In this document: positions 17,549 to 26,711 of the stretch, in pieces | Layout of the letters: each line of letters starts with the position of its first letter | Numbering within the stretch: position 1 is the stretch's first letter | DNA from: Ktedonobacter robiniae | GTDB taxonomy: Bacteria > Chloroflexota > Ktedonobacteria > Ktedonobacterales > Ktedonobacteraceae | Assembly (NCBI RefSeq): GCF_016587375.1 | Contig: NZ_BNJG01000003.1 | Coordinates: 124,001 to 188,000, forward strand | DNA length: 64,000 nucleotides | Reading direction: 5' to 3' | Notes under the pieces: generated by a model | What the model was told of the DNA's origin: nothing | The model's input: only the letters and a program-made list of their open reading frames with translations | The model's database searches: none | Made by a program: the position numbers and the translations under genes

Positions 17549-17932
17549 ATGGTTACGATTACTGTTCATGAAGATTGCGGCAATGCGCCTAAGAAATTAT
17601 TCCTGAAAGATTTTATCGTTGCGGCTGTCAGCAACGACAGTGCTTTTGTTGCCCGCAACACTACCGACGATATCCGCTGGAACCTGGTTGGCGGCCGGTG
17701 CATCAGCGGAAAACAGGACATTCTGACAGAACTTCAACGGTCGCGAAGTGATGAGGTTGCGGAACTGATCATCAATACGATCGTCACGCACGGATACAAT
17801 GGCGCTGCCGATGGATTCCTGAAGTTCAAAGACGGGAAGACGGTCGCTTTCTGTGACGTCTACCAGTTCCGTGCCTCAACGAACAATGCGCCCATAAAAG
17901 CGATAACAACGTATGCGATTGCGCTGGCGTAA
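17549..17932 (+). CDS. Nuclear transport factor 2 (SnoaL-like) family protein
   Basis: A 127-residue single-domain protein. KKLFLKDFIVAAVSNDSAFV, DDIRWNLVGGRCISGKQDIL and FLKFKDGKTVAFCDVYQF fit the cone-shaped NTF2-like fold, which has an N-terminal helix, an IRW strand and a last pair of strands with a D-x-Y/F. Members range from polyketide cyclases to ligand-binding proteins; there is no catalytic Asp-His pair that would allow a specific call. ATG 17549 follows AAGGATACGAATCACC. It stands alone, with palindromic repeats beginning about 80 bases downstream. Confidence 0.75.
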   Translation: MVTITVHEDCGNAPKKLFLKDFIVAAVSNDSAFVARNTTDDIRWNLVGGRCISGKQDILTELQRSRSDEVAELIINTIVTHGYNGAADGFLKFKDGKTVAFCDVYQFRASTNNAPIKAITTYAIALA

Positions 17933-18007
17933 AGGGAGGCAATCAGTCAGCCTTGATTACCAGAAAGCACGGAGAAGAGCCTGAGACGCATTTGTTCTTC
18001 GTGAAGC

Positions 18008-18350
18008 ATATGTTGGCTCTTAGACTCGTTTGGTGATGTGGCTTGCACAGTCAAGAAGGCCCCTTGGCTCTTGCATCATCCACAAGACGCATTTGCAGTG
18101 ACTCTGGGCATTCTTCTCAGTTCCCAGGCTGATATAGTTCTCTTTTTTATCACCAAACGTGTCGATGAGCCATATGTTGGCTCATGGACTCGTTTGGTGA
18201 GAAGAAATGGAACCAGATCGGCCTGGGAACAGCGAAGGGCTATGCTGAATCCTCTCCATGCTCTCGAAGGTGTGCAAGGGCTTGGTGCGCTCTTGCATAC
18301 GCAATCCGTATCACCAAACGAGTCCATGAGCCATATGTTGGCAGTCTATG
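18008..18350. repeat. Palindromic repeat cluster (one full, two partial copies)
   Basis: A full palindrome at about 18137-18215 has the inner arms CACCAAACGTGTCGATGAGC and GCTCATGGACTCGTTTGGTG around C-ATATGTTG; the symmetry continues outward into CAGTTCCCAGG on the left and CCTGGGAACAG on the right. A right half-copy (ATATGTTGGCTCTTAGACTC then GTTTGGTG) lies at 18008-18036, and a left half-copy (CACCAAACGAGTCCATGAGC then CATATGTTGG) at 18311-18341. There is no gene here. This may be a REP-like or mini-transposon family. Confidence 0.65.
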
Positions 18351-18756
18351 TCTTAACCAGAAGGATACATGAATGATGAGTGGCTTTTCCCTGCACAACC
18401 TTGGAAAAGGGACGAGGAAAGAGCCATTTAGGTTATGAGCACGCTTTATAGGCCAGCTTGATTGATGAGAAAGCTCCTTTTCTCGACTCGAGTCCTCTTT
18501 GTGAAGTATATCGTGCCGCCTCCTTTCTGAAGCATGTCGCGCGTGATTTTGCCACCATATGCTGTAAATTTCAATAGTGTATAGTAAGGATAAAGCTGAG
18601 TGTTGTACGTTTGATGCTCGCCATCTCGTTTTCTTTACCTGAAAAGGTCCGAACTGCTCCTGCTGATCGTATCGAGAGCACATATAGAAAGTGGGCAATT
18701 ATGTTGCGTTCAACGATGCCATCATTTACTCTCAAACAACGAATCCACAGTTTCCT

Positions 18757-18997
18757 GGCTTTCGCACGCGATCCCCTGGCCTACTTCCCCTTTGGCGCGG
18801 GTCCCCATAGCTGTATCGGGATGTCGCTGGCGATGGTGGAGCTGCTCCTGGCGGTGGTGACCATTGTGCGGAGCTACCAAATTGAGCGGATCACGGAGGA
18901 ACCGGTAGAGGCCAAAATGCAGCCGTCATTGCGTCCTGTGGCCTTTACCATGCGCGTCAAAAAGCGCGTACAGGGCCAACTTCTGGTCGAGCAGTAA
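18757..18997 (+). pseudogene. Cytochrome P450, C-terminal remnant
   Basis: About 80 residues carry the haem-ligand loop of a P450: FPFGAGPHSCIGMSLAMVEL, with the Cys thiolate, followed by the L-helix and by the usual C-terminal beta strands ending RPVAFTMRVKKR. The upstream sequence of the same open frame (from 18611) has no P450 character, so the first four fifths of the gene (about 400 residues) are missing. The remnant cannot bind substrate. It lies just downstream of the palindromic repeat cluster. Confidence 0.8.
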
Positions 18998-19251
18998 CAA
19001 CCACTGGAAGCGATTCCTCTTTCTCCCTTCCTAAACGGGGTTTTGAGCACGCTACTCCAACTTTTGGTTCCTACCGTGCTCAAAGGCCGATTTCATTCGC
19101 ATTTGACGCATCGTTCACTGCCGGGTTTCCCAGGTGCGCAGAGGAGCAGCTGAGCAGGTTGCCGCAGGAGCCAGGGGAGTGCGATTCCTCTCGTCTCGCC
19201 ACACGCTCTCTCACACCCAGCGCTCTCTATGCAGATAGGCTGATGCGTTTA

Positions 19252-19842
19252 TTATTGCGTAGTTCTCGTAGAGGGCTGAACCTGCATGGCTTGCTTCTGT
19301 TTGGCTATGCGCGTGAGGACCACGTAGCTGACGAGTATCCAGGGAAGACCCCAAAGGCCAAGGAGGAGAAAGTGGATGAACTGACTGATCTCGTAGACCG
19401 CTAGTGCAATGAGCGGAAATAGGCCCGCGAGCAGAGGCGTCCACGCCTGCCAGCCGCTCAATTGCTTCCCCAGGAGCGTCGCGATTCCCAAGATGCTCAT
19501 TCCCAGAATGATCAGGAAAGCGCTGCTGAGGATAAACGGGACATAGACATCAGATGGAGACAGGATGTTAAAGGGGATCACTCCCAGGCGGATGAGACAG
19601 CCAAGGATGGTCAGCGTTGCTCCAAGGAGGGCCATCCATCGAGGGCGAGCAACACCCAGGGCGAGAAGCCCGAGTGCTCCGCCAATCATGCCAACATTGA
19701 CAAGCCCCCAGAGGGCCTCATCCCAGCCCAGATTATTCTGAGCGAACGCAAAGGGGATGGAGAGCAGACCATAGATGATTTGGAGCATGCCCCCCACGAG
19801 GCAGACCAGGCCTGCAAGATGAGCACGATGGAAACTGTTCAT
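19252..19842 (-). CDS. Polytopic membrane protein of unknown function
   Basis: The protein has about 196 residues and roughly six hydrophobic segments: HLAGLVCLVGGMLQIIYGLL, LVNVGMIGGALGLLALGV, WMALLGATLTILGCLIRLGV, FILSSAFLIILGMSILGIAT, LLAGLFPLIALAVYEISQF and a final LWGLPWILVSYVVLT. I do not recognise a named family; the pattern resembles small uncharacterised actinobacterial and chloroflexal membrane proteins. ATG 19842 is chosen because the longer open frame upstream is Cys/Arg-rich and unlike a membrane protein, and AAGGCAATT precedes it. Its neighbour upstream, an AAA/LuxR regulator gene on the same strand, could control it. Confidence 0.65.
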   Translation of the reverse strand: MNSFHRAHLAGLVCLVGGMLQIIYGLLSIPFAFAQNNLGWDEALWGLVNVGMIGGALGLLALGVARPRWMALLGATLTILGCLIRLGVIPFNILSPSDVYVPFILSSAFLIILGMSILGIATLLGKQLSGWQAWTPLLAGLFPLIALAVYEISQFIHFLLLGLWGLPWILVSYVVLTRIAKQKQAMQVQPSTRTTQ

Positions 19843-20144
19843 GATAATTGCCTTTCTGTTCTTCAGCGCAAAACGTCCGCGAGCGCTCTTCATTGTTCTC
19901 CTGCACCGATACCAGTCGGCCATCCGACCGCTCTCTTGCCTCGGCATACAGCGCCAAGTGTGGCAGGAGAGAGGCGCATCGCGTGCCACGACTTGAGGAC
20001 CAACTGCTTCTACTCTAAGCCCATTGAAGGAAAAACACATCGTTAGGTCTACCAATTTTTGGAGAGGAGTGGAAATGCCAGGCAGGTGTTAACTGTAACA
20101 ATATGCGGTGAGGAAAGGCTAGGTCCTTGCGCTCTTCTGCACCC

Positions 20145-22649
20145 TTAGCTAAGCTGATGGTCGAGGGCGTAGCGCATGGCACCTGAGCGCGTGGAGACAC
20201 CCAGTTTGCTGTAAATGGCCGTCAGATGAGCATTGACCGTCCGAGGTGTGACGCTTAAGTGTTGGGCAACCTGGGCATTCGTGAGCCCTGTGGCAACTAG
20301 GCGCAGCACCTCTAATTCACGCGCGGTTAGAGTGGTATGTGCGGGAATGGGATGAGGGGGACTGGGCAGGATTACCGCAGGGGCAGTGATCTGCTCCGTG
20401 AGTCGAATCAGATCGGCAAGTGTCATTTGCTTGCCGATCTCAAAGGCTTGAGCAAAGGTATCAGCACCAAGCATCGTCGTAACCTGCTCGATTGCTTGCT
20501 GGTGTGGCCCTTCAGCCCAGGGAGATTTTCCGCCAATCTTCGCTATCCAGGTCGTCATCACCCCAAACGCCTGTGCGGCAGAGCGCGCCCCTTCCGGTTG
20601 CACTTGGGCATGCATCGCCATGAAACCCAGGGCGACAAGAGGGCCTATTAAATCGATGAAGTCTCCCAGTTGGACCTGAAGCCGCACAGCTTGGGCCAGC
20701 AGGGGCTTCGCACGCTCATGATTTCCCCGTTTTTCCTCGGCATGCGCCAGGATGCCCATGGCTTTTGCCATGTTGCTGGTATCCCCCAATATCTGCCAGA
20801 TCGCTAGGCTCTCTTCCAGAGCGGGGATCGCCTCATCTACTTGATCGGCCTCAGTGGCGGCGAGCGCCCCCAGGAGCAGGGCCCTAGCTATCGCTGGCTG
20901 GTCCCCCACCTCTTGGGCAAGCGCCAAACTTTCCGTGGCATACGCTCTGGCCTGCTCCAGTTTCATCTCCTCAAACTGTTGCCAGCCGATGTCGAAAAGA
21001 GCTTGCGCTTGGCCCTCGCGGTCACCACGCTCGCGGAACATTCGCAACGCCTCGGCATGGTAGAATGCCGCACGGTCAAACTGCCACAACGTGTGGGAGA
21101 GCACGCCGAGCGCGTTCAATAGCTGGGGACGTAAGGCCATCGAAAGCGGAATATCTCCATCCAACATCAGGATGCGTTCCAACCAGCGCAACCCTTCCCT
21201 CTGGTAGGTATGCGTGTGCCAGAAGCGCCACAAGGCCAGGGCACAGCGAGCAGCTTCCTCCGACCTTTCAGTCTCTATCGCCCAATCCAGCGCCGCCCGC
21301 AAATTATCATGCTCCTGTTCCACTTGCGCGACCCACGCCTCAGGCTTGGAGCCGGAAAGGCTCGGGACACCGCGTTCGGCCAGTTGGAGATACCAGGCAA
21401 AATGTTGACGGCTGAGAGACTGCGTTTCGCCTACTTCCGCAAGCCGTTCAAGCGAGAACAGACGGATAGTCTCCAGCAGGCGATACCGACCAGTTTCCTG
21501 ATTGAATTGAACCAGGGACTTGTTCACCAGTTGTGGCAGGTGATGTAGTATCATTTCAGGCATAATGCGTTCCCGTCCGTTCTGGCCGAGATACGCTCCG
21601 GCACACACACTTTCCGCTGCCTCAAGCTTGAATGCTCCGACAAAGATGCCAAGTCGCCGCAAAACGGCCTGCTCTGGTTCGGGCAAGAGGCGATAACTCC
21701 AATCGATCATGGCATACAGTGTTTGCTGGCGAGGAAGGGCGGTGCGATCACCCTTTGTCAGAAGGTGGAAGCGCTGGTCCAACCGTTTCGATAGCTCCGC
21801 CACGCCCATCCCACAGGCCCGCACCGCAGCCAGTTCGAGCGCCAGGGGAAGACCATCCAGATGACGGCAGATCTCCGCTACTGCCTCAGCATTGCCATCT
21901 GTCAATCGAAACGAGGGGTCAGCGGCATGTGCTCGTTCCATAAAGAGATGGAGAGCGTCGTAGTGGAGGAATCTCGCCCAATCCAAAGGCCGAGACTGCT
22001 CGGGGAGGCTCAACGCCGGGACGCGCAGAACCACTTCTCCGTTGATCAAGAGTGGCTCGCGGCTGGTCGCCAGCAACGTCAAGCGCGGACAGCGCGTCAA
22101 AAGAGAAGCCACAATGCGGGCACATTCCTCGATGACATGTTCACAGTTGTCCAATACCAGAAGCAGGTGCCTGACCGAGAGATAGGCAACCAGCTGCTCT
22201 ATCGGCACCAGGTCAGGAGTCTCGGGCAGCGAGAGCACTTTGCAGATCGTTTCAAGCACGAGTTCCGATGCAGTCAGAGGAGCCAGGTCAATCAGCCAGG
22301 CCCCATCGGAGAAATGATCAAGTTCGGCAGCCGCCGCCTGAAGCGCAAGACGAGTCTTTCCTGTTCCCCTCGTCCCTGTCAGCGTCATCAGCCGATGTTC
22401 GTGCAAGCCCGACCGAATCTCACGCAACTCCTGCTCACGCCCAATGAAGCTTGACACGGAAGCAGGCAGATTATGCTTATGGGTGAAGCGTTCAGACGTC
22501 ATATCCAGGTATGGAATGCCTCCGACGTCATTCTCATGGCCATCTTCCCTTAAATCGTGCTGAAAGCGGGTATCCCTTTCTCTGATCTGTAGCAAGTATA
22601 CCTGAGATGTGCCAGAAATGCGACCTTTTTCAGGCATTTCTTGGCGCAT
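20145..22649 (-). CDS. AAA ATPase/TPR regulator with C-terminal LuxR HTH
   Basis: This is a large (up to 834 residues) regulator. The N-terminal NB-ARC-like ATPase has the Walker A GTRGTGKTRLA, the Walker B LLLVLDNCEHV and the TSREPLL sensor. A central winged region (LPEPEQAVLRRLGIFVGAFK) and TPR-like helices (FHAEALRMFRERGDREGQA-type) follow, and the C-terminal LuxR domain reads LTARELEVLRLVATGLTNAQ and VNAHLTAIYSKLGV. Such proteins sense a ligand through the TPR part and activate transcription after ATP-dependent assembly. The start is uncertain: 22649 gives the full frame, while ATG 22502 (MTSERFTHKHNLP) matches where conservation begins. Two direct CGCCAAGA repeats occur around the upstream start. 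Confidence 0.88.
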   Translation of the reverse strand: MRQEMPEKGRISGTSQVYLLQIRERDTRFQHDLREDGHENDVGGIPYLDMTSERFTHKHNLPASVSSFIGREQELREIRSGLHEHRLMTLTGTRGTGKTRLALQAAAAELDHFSDGAWLIDLAPLTASELVLETICKVLSLPETPDLVPIEQLVAYLSVRHLLLVLDNCEHVIEECARIVASLLTRCPRLTLLATSREPLLINGEVVLRVPALSLPEQSRPLDWARFLHYDALHLFMERAHAADPSFRLTDGNAEAVAEICRHLDGLPLALELAAVRACGMGVAELSKRLDQRFHLLTKGDRTALPRQQTLYAMIDWSYRLLPEPEQAVLRRLGIFVGAFKLEAAESVCAGAYLGQNGRERIMPEMILHHLPQLVNKSLVQFNQETGRYRLLETIRLFSLERLAEVGETQSLSRQHFAWYLQLAERGVPSLSGSKPEAWVAQVEQEHDNLRAALDWAIETERSEEAARCALALWRFWHTHTYQREGLRWLERILMLDGDIPLSMALRPQLLNALGVLSHTLWQFDRAAFYHAEALRMFRERGDREGQAQALFDIGWQQFEEMKLEQARAYATESLALAQEVGDQPAIARALLLGALAATEADQVDEAIPALEESLAIWQILGDTSNMAKAMGILAHAEEKRGNHERAKPLLAQAVRLQVQLGDFIDLIGPLVALGFMAMHAQVQPEGARSAAQAFGVMTTWIAKIGGKSPWAEGPHQQAIEQVTTMLGADTFAQAFEIGKQMTLADLIRLTEQITAPAVILPSPPHPIPAHTTLTARELEVLRLVATGLTNAQVAQHLSVTPRTVNAHLTAIYSKLGVSTRSGAMRYALDHQLS

Positions 22650-22811
22650 CTCTCAGATATCTTGGCGAATGAGTAGTGAGAGTCTGGCGGAAAAGGGAAG
22701 TGAAAAAGGAAAAAAGGTTCCTTACGACGCCGCGCCAGATTATGTGAGAAAGCCGATTCGCTGGGAGCGCTTGACAGTGTGGCAAGTTTTCTGAGAAACA
22801 GTACGTTTTAC

Positions 22812-23306
22812 ATGATAAATGACAAATGGACATATGAAGCTGGCAAGACCAATGTGAAAGAAGAAACGCTAGAGCAAGCTGCCGAGCTGCTCATGCTTCG
22901 TCGTTATACGTTTCGGATTATTGACGGTGCAGGGCCGAGCGTCGATGACCAGAACGCATCGTCGATCAGTCCGGCACAAACTGAGCTTGTCGATACGAAA
23001 GAGGAGAGCCAGACACTTGCTCCGAAATCGGAGCAAGTGTCTGAGCGCAAGAGAGTGGAAAGCCAGAAACAACCTGTCACCCAGCCGAAATGTACCTTCT
23101 TTGGGGAGGTTCCCATTGATCTCCAGCCGTTTCTGGACAGCGGTGTTCCTCTGGTTGAATGCCCCGATTGTACAAGCACCAGTGCGCTTTCTCCACACAA
23201 GGGAATCCTGCAATTCAAACCTCACAAGCGGCGCAAAACGCGCTCGACTTCAACAGAACCACGATGGGCTAGACGCGAAACGATCTGGGCAGTGGTGAAC
23301 GAGTAG
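22812..23306 (+). CDS. Small CPxC-motif protein (Ktedonobacteria-type, unknown)
   Basis: About 164 residues, divergent from the AAA/LuxR regulator. The N-terminal half is variable. The C-terminal half reads GEVPIDLQPFLDSGVPLVEC, CPDC, then KGILQFKPHKRRK, PRWARRETIWAV. The same order (I-x-C-P-x-C, ten or so residues, G-x-x-x-F-x-x-H, x-R-W, x-W) is found in the remnant at 29372-29740, so this looks like a family with a single half zinc-knuckle. No function is known to me. The start is uncertain: ATG 22812 (MINDKWTYEAG) is chosen, but its ribosome site is weak. Codons for ESQTLAPKSEQVSE lie in a perfect 16-bp hairpin at 23010-23043. Confidence 0.55.
   Translation: MINDKWTYEAGKTNVKEETLEQAAELLMLRRYTFRIIDGAGPSVDDQNASSISPAQTELVDTKEESQTLAPKSEQVSERKRVESQKQPVTQPKCTFFGEVPIDLQPFLDSGVPLVECPDCTSTSALSPHKGILQFKPHKRRKTRSTSTEPRWARRETIWAVVNE
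23010..23043. repeat. 16-bp perfect hairpin inside a coding sequence
   Basis: CAGACACTTGCTCCGA (23010-23025) and TCGGAGCAAGTGTCTG (23028-23043) are exact reverse complements with a 2-base centre. It lies in the variable middle of the CPxC gene, where it may be a recent palindromic insertion. Confidence 0.6.
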
Positions 23307-23465
23307 CGTCTTTTTCTGCCCGAATGTAGTCCTCATTTAGGCCCTTGCTCATCTCTCTCAGAGAGAAAGAGAAGAGCGCTCATCGTCGCCAGGATGTCTC
23401 CCACCAGGAAGCCCAGCGCAGAAGCAGAGGAGAGAGACAGTCTATGCCGTGAGGGAAGACACGCA

Positions 23466-24365
23466 TCATGCCAGGGAGAGGCGAGCAAAATAATCCATGA
23501 CAAACTGGCGGAATTGCAGTACCGCCATCGAGAGGCGACGATCGGTCAGCCAGGAAAGTCCAATCGTGCGCTGACACGTCGGTTCAGAAATCGGCATTTG
23601 GACGACGGCTGGATCGACTAATCCCTGCCAGGAAATCGCTGGCGCAAAAGCGATGCCTTGCTCCGCTCTGATCAACCCTCGGATCGTTGAGGGGTCGTCA
23701 CTTTCAAACACGATCCTGGGGCGAAAACCAGCCTGGTGGCAGAAACTGTCGGTCAACTCGCGCCAGCCGTTCCCTGGCTGCATGATGATAAAGGCTTCCT
23801 CGGCAACCTCCTGCAGACGAAGCTGGGAGCGCCGAGCCAACGGGTGGCTTGAGGGAAAAGCAAGCCAGATATCCTCGGTCAGCAGGGAAACGCTGGTGAT
23901 ATCAGGCTGGTGGATGGGAGGAGAGGAAATACACAGGTCACATGTTCCCCTGGCAAGTTGCTGCACCAGGCTGGTGACGGTATTGGTCCGATGCCCCGAG
24001 AGCAAAAAATGAACACCTGGGCGATCTTTGCGAAAGGCGCTGAGCAGGTCTGGAAGCAGGTGGGTTGCCGCACACATCGCGAGCCCAACCTGTCCTTGCC
24101 TGCCATCCGCGAGATCGCTCAGGTCACGCCTGCCCTGCTCCAATTCCTCAAAGATCCGCTCAACGCGCTGGACATACGCTCGCCCAAAGTGATTCAGGCG
24201 AATCTTTCGCCCCAGACGGTCAAATAAAGGCACGCCCAACTCTTCCTCCAGGCGAGCAATGGTCTGGCTGAGAGGGGGTTGGGTAATGCCCAATTCCTCC
24301 GCTGCTCCGGTCATGTGCTCCAATCGTGCAACCGTCAGGAAATATTTGAGCTGCAAGAGTTCCAC
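23466..24365 (-). CDS. LysR family transcriptional regulator
   Basis: A 299-residue LysR protein with the standard N-terminal winged HTH: LLQLKYFLTVARLEHMTGAA, EELGITQPPLSQTIARLEEE, LGVPLFDRLGRKIRLNHFG. The effector domain has GQVGLAMCAATHLLPDLLSA and the periplasmic-binding-protein-like core ending with AVLQFRQFV. The start is GTG at 24365, overlapped by an AAAGGAGAG ribosome site. The 5' leader carries a 25-bp perfect hairpin whose near arm runs into this ribosome site. Target genes are not obvious: the next gene on the other side is divergent only after about 350 bp, so autoregulation is the safest inference. Confidence 0.9.
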   Translation of the reverse strand: MELLQLKYFLTVARLEHMTGAAEELGITQPPLSQTIARLEEELGVPLFDRLGRKIRLNHFGRAYVQRVERIFEELEQGRRDLSDLADGRQGQVGLAMCAATHLLPDLLSAFRKDRPGVHFLLSGHRTNTVTSLVQQLARGTCDLCISSPPIHQPDITSVSLLTEDIWLAFPSSHPLARRSQLRLQEVAEEAFIIMQPGNGWRELTDSFCHQAGFRPRIVFESDDPSTIRGLIRAEQGIAFAPAISWQGLVDPAVVQMPISEPTCQRTIGLSWLTDRRLSMAVLQFRQFVMDYFARLSLA

Positions 24366-24376
24366 CGTATCTCTCC

Positions 24377-24437
24377 TTTCTCATTCTGTCCAATATATGA
24401 TAGAGATATCATATCATATATTGGACAGAATGAGAAA
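24377..24437. promoter_or_regulatory. 25-bp perfect inverted repeat at the LysR gene leader
   Basis: Bases 24377-24401 (TTTCTCATTCTGTCCAATAT then ATGAT) are the exact reverse complement of 24413-24437, around an 11-base AT-rich centre. The near arm ends 11 bases before the LysR start and reaches its ribosome site. It could be a LysR autoregulatory site, a transcript hairpin that hides the ribosome site, or a relic of a palindromic element. Confidence 0.55.
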
Positions 24438-24733
24438 ACGATGGTATCTTCTTCACAAGAGAAACACACAATGCAGAGTGAAGGGAACAGATATATTCTC
24501 GGGCCGCTGGTTCTATAGAAGGAGGCTAGAGAATACAGAATGCTCCTTTTCTTCTTCCAAAGGAAAGCACGATTGCAGAGACAATGCACGATCGTGTTTG
24601 TGTGGAAAGGAAATACCGGGGCGGTTACGAGAATTGATAGCAGTTGTACAAAGTCCTCCCTTCCTCTCGAAACGATCTGGGTCGACGGCGAAGTTGCAAC
24701 ACCTACCGCCGACCAGGTCATTCACGATGATAT

Positions 24734-25246
24734 TCATCCCTCCTGGGTATCAGCGAGCCGAATGGCAACCTCTGTCTCCCATTTTTCACGATCCGGCTCC
24801 TCACCTGGGTTGGTAAGGAAGATTTCTAAACGTGAGCCGAAGGCATCACCATCCTTCGTTTCCCAGCGATCCCATACCAGGCCTTGGCTTACGCCCCACT
24901 CTAACAGTGCCGCATTGCCCTGAATCCCATGATCTATCCCGGTATAGATCAGCGAGGCATAGCGCCCTGCAGGAAGAACACCTCCATGAATATGGCCCTC
25001 ATCTGGTAAAGTGTTCGCCACCGGCACACCGACCTCGATATCAAGCATTTCAGGCATATTGATAATATGGTAACGAACGAAAGGGGCATTCACTGGCCCT
25101 ACGCCATACTTTCCTAAGAAGGCAAATATTTCTCCCAGGCCTTGTGGAATAGCCACGTCTAATTTCTGCATAGGTACTCTGGTTCGAATTCCCATGTAAG
25201 GCTGTGCCTGACGATTTTCAATCTTTGGTTCAGTCATAACGCTCAT
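24734..25246 (-). CDS. GyrI-like effector-binding domain protein
   Basis: About 170 residues (start ATG 25246 or 25237) form a single GyrI/AraC effector-binding-like domain: QPYMGIRTRVPMQKLDVAIP, LGEIFAFLGKYGVGPVNAPF, RYHIINMPEMLDIEVGVPVA and the final EKWETEVAIRLAD. The VPxG-type strand LPAGRYASLIYTG is typical. Stand-alone members bind amphipathic small molecules and may hydrolyse cyclopropanoids or act as sequestering proteins. The next gene on the same strand is a broken MerR regulator whose own C-terminal part belongs to the same domain family, so the two may have formed one drug-response group. Confidence 0.8.
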   Translation of the reverse strand: MSVMTEPKIENRQAQPYMGIRTRVPMQKLDVAIPQGLGEIFAFLGKYGVGPVNAPFVRYHIINMPEMLDIEVGVPVANTLPDEGHIHGGVLPAGRYASLIYTGIDHGIQGNAALLEWGVSQGLVWDRWETKDGDAFGSRLEIFLTNPGEEPDREKWETEVAIRLADTQEG

Positions 25247-25372
25247 GCATATTGCTCGCTTTCTTTTTGGATAATTTGAACTCATAAAAATGGTGCGTTT
25301 TTCTACTTCTAGCACATCACAAATCCCACAAAACGTGAGGAAGAAGGTTTGATCTGTGCCTTCTCATGGTGT

Positions 25373-26211
25373 TTATTGCTTTGTCACAGGAAACTGCACC
25401 TCTGTTACGTACTGCGTTTCATCACCATTGGGATCATATACAAGATTCAGTTCGCGACTGGGACCCGTAATCGTGTAACCGTTGCTCTCAATCCACTTCA
25501 GCAGGATGGTATAAGCCAGTTGCAATGTACTGAAACTGCCATGATGAATGACCGAGGCCATTGTTTCGACTCCTGGCAGTTCTACTATCTTGACCGGCTC
25601 ACCATCAGGAAGGAGACCTTCACCAAGAGTACCTGCAAAGGTCAGGCACGCGGAGATGCTGATATTCTCATGGACGTGCTCTCCATTGGAGAAGAGGGTT
25701 ATACCAGGTATGCGCCAACTCGCCCCCTGCTGCTGGATATACGCTTGTAGCTGAACAAAGACACGAGTAAGGGTCGGGCTGACCTGCCCCAATCCGCTAG
25801 AACGAAGTTCACCTGGGCCACCTGTAGAGGCGCAACCTGTTTGAGCTCAGCATCAGTTGCCAGCATCACGGTCTCCTGCTCAAAAGCTCGCAGCCACGCT
25901 TCCACCCGGGCCAAACGCGCCTGTCCCTCCTCAATCTGCTGGTGCAGTTCCACCTGTTTTAGCCGGAGCATTCCCTGAATCTGCTCCGGCGTCATCTCTT
26001 GCTTGAGTAGTTGAGCGATCTGCTGAAGGTCCAACCCCATATCTTTCAACGCCTTAATTCGGTTCAGCCGAGTCAGCTGACTAGTCGAGTAGTAACGATA
26101 GCCTGTAGACGCATCTACTTGGGCTGGTTTAAGTAATCCAATCTCATCATAGTGCCTCAGCGTCTTGATTGTCACCAGGCTCAACTTAGAAAAATCGCCA
26201 ATCTTTAGCAT
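25373..26211 (-). pseudogene. MerR regulator with GyrI-like domain, frameshifted
   Basis: The N-terminal frame (26211 down to about 25800) encodes a MerR HTH, LKIGDFSKLSLVTIKTLRHY, DEIGLLKPAQVDASTGYRYY, and a coiled coil rich in Gln and Glu. The frame is then lost and ends at 25699 in meaningless sequence. The adjacent frame (25373-25792) continues with SGLGQVSPTLTRVFVQLQAY and SRELNLVYDPNGDETQYVTE, the C-terminal effector-binding domain. A single missing base near 25800 explains this. The joined protein of about 279 residues would be a BmrR/TipA-type multidrug-sensing activator. Either inactive or a sequencing error. Confidence 0.8.
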
Positions 26212-26711
26212 ACTTACATCTTCTCATCCCTTTAGCATTCAGCGTGATTGGATGCACCGGACGCGTGAGAAGGAGAGGATTTACGATGCATCATCATGTG
26301 CTTCAGCTCATAGAACAAGTGTACTCTCTCCCCTAGGGGGAGAGTCAAGAGGTTGGGGTGAGAACTCTATCGCCACGAGTTTCCATATCATGAGCGATAG
26401 CATCTCTTTTGCTTGATAGCACAGCTGGCAAAGGAGTGAGCGGGCACGAAGGAAAGATACTCAATTGGCTTCCCGTCCACTCGGCTAGTCAGAAGTCAAA
26501 GGATAGGCAGGTGGCATTGAACTCGTTAATGCAGAGGTATTTCTGATTCCGGGCTAGTAAAAAACTCGAGCATTGAATGAGCCTGTGAAGCTAACTTGCA
26601 AAATTACACTCGTTGCGCATCCTGTGGGAAAAGTACGTCCAAGGAAACGCGCCAGGATGGCTCCATATTGAGAAGATAGAGGCAGTCTAGCACGGTTACA
26701 GGAGAAAGAGC
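26212..26711. other. Gap with a CTCTCCCC palindrome and a dispersed repeat
   Basis: No gene is supported here. 26324-26362 holds CTCTCCCCTAGGGGGAGAG followed by GGTTGGGGTGAG, a type of GC palindrome scattered in many bacterial genomes. 26608-26643 holds a copy of the CGTTGCGCATCCTGTGGG repeat that also occurs at 2589, 8450 and 27170. Confidence 0.45.

Noticed and set aside
18008..18350. CRISPR-like repeat array
   Set aside because: The repeats are few, palindromic and partial, spacers are unequal, and no cas genes are near.
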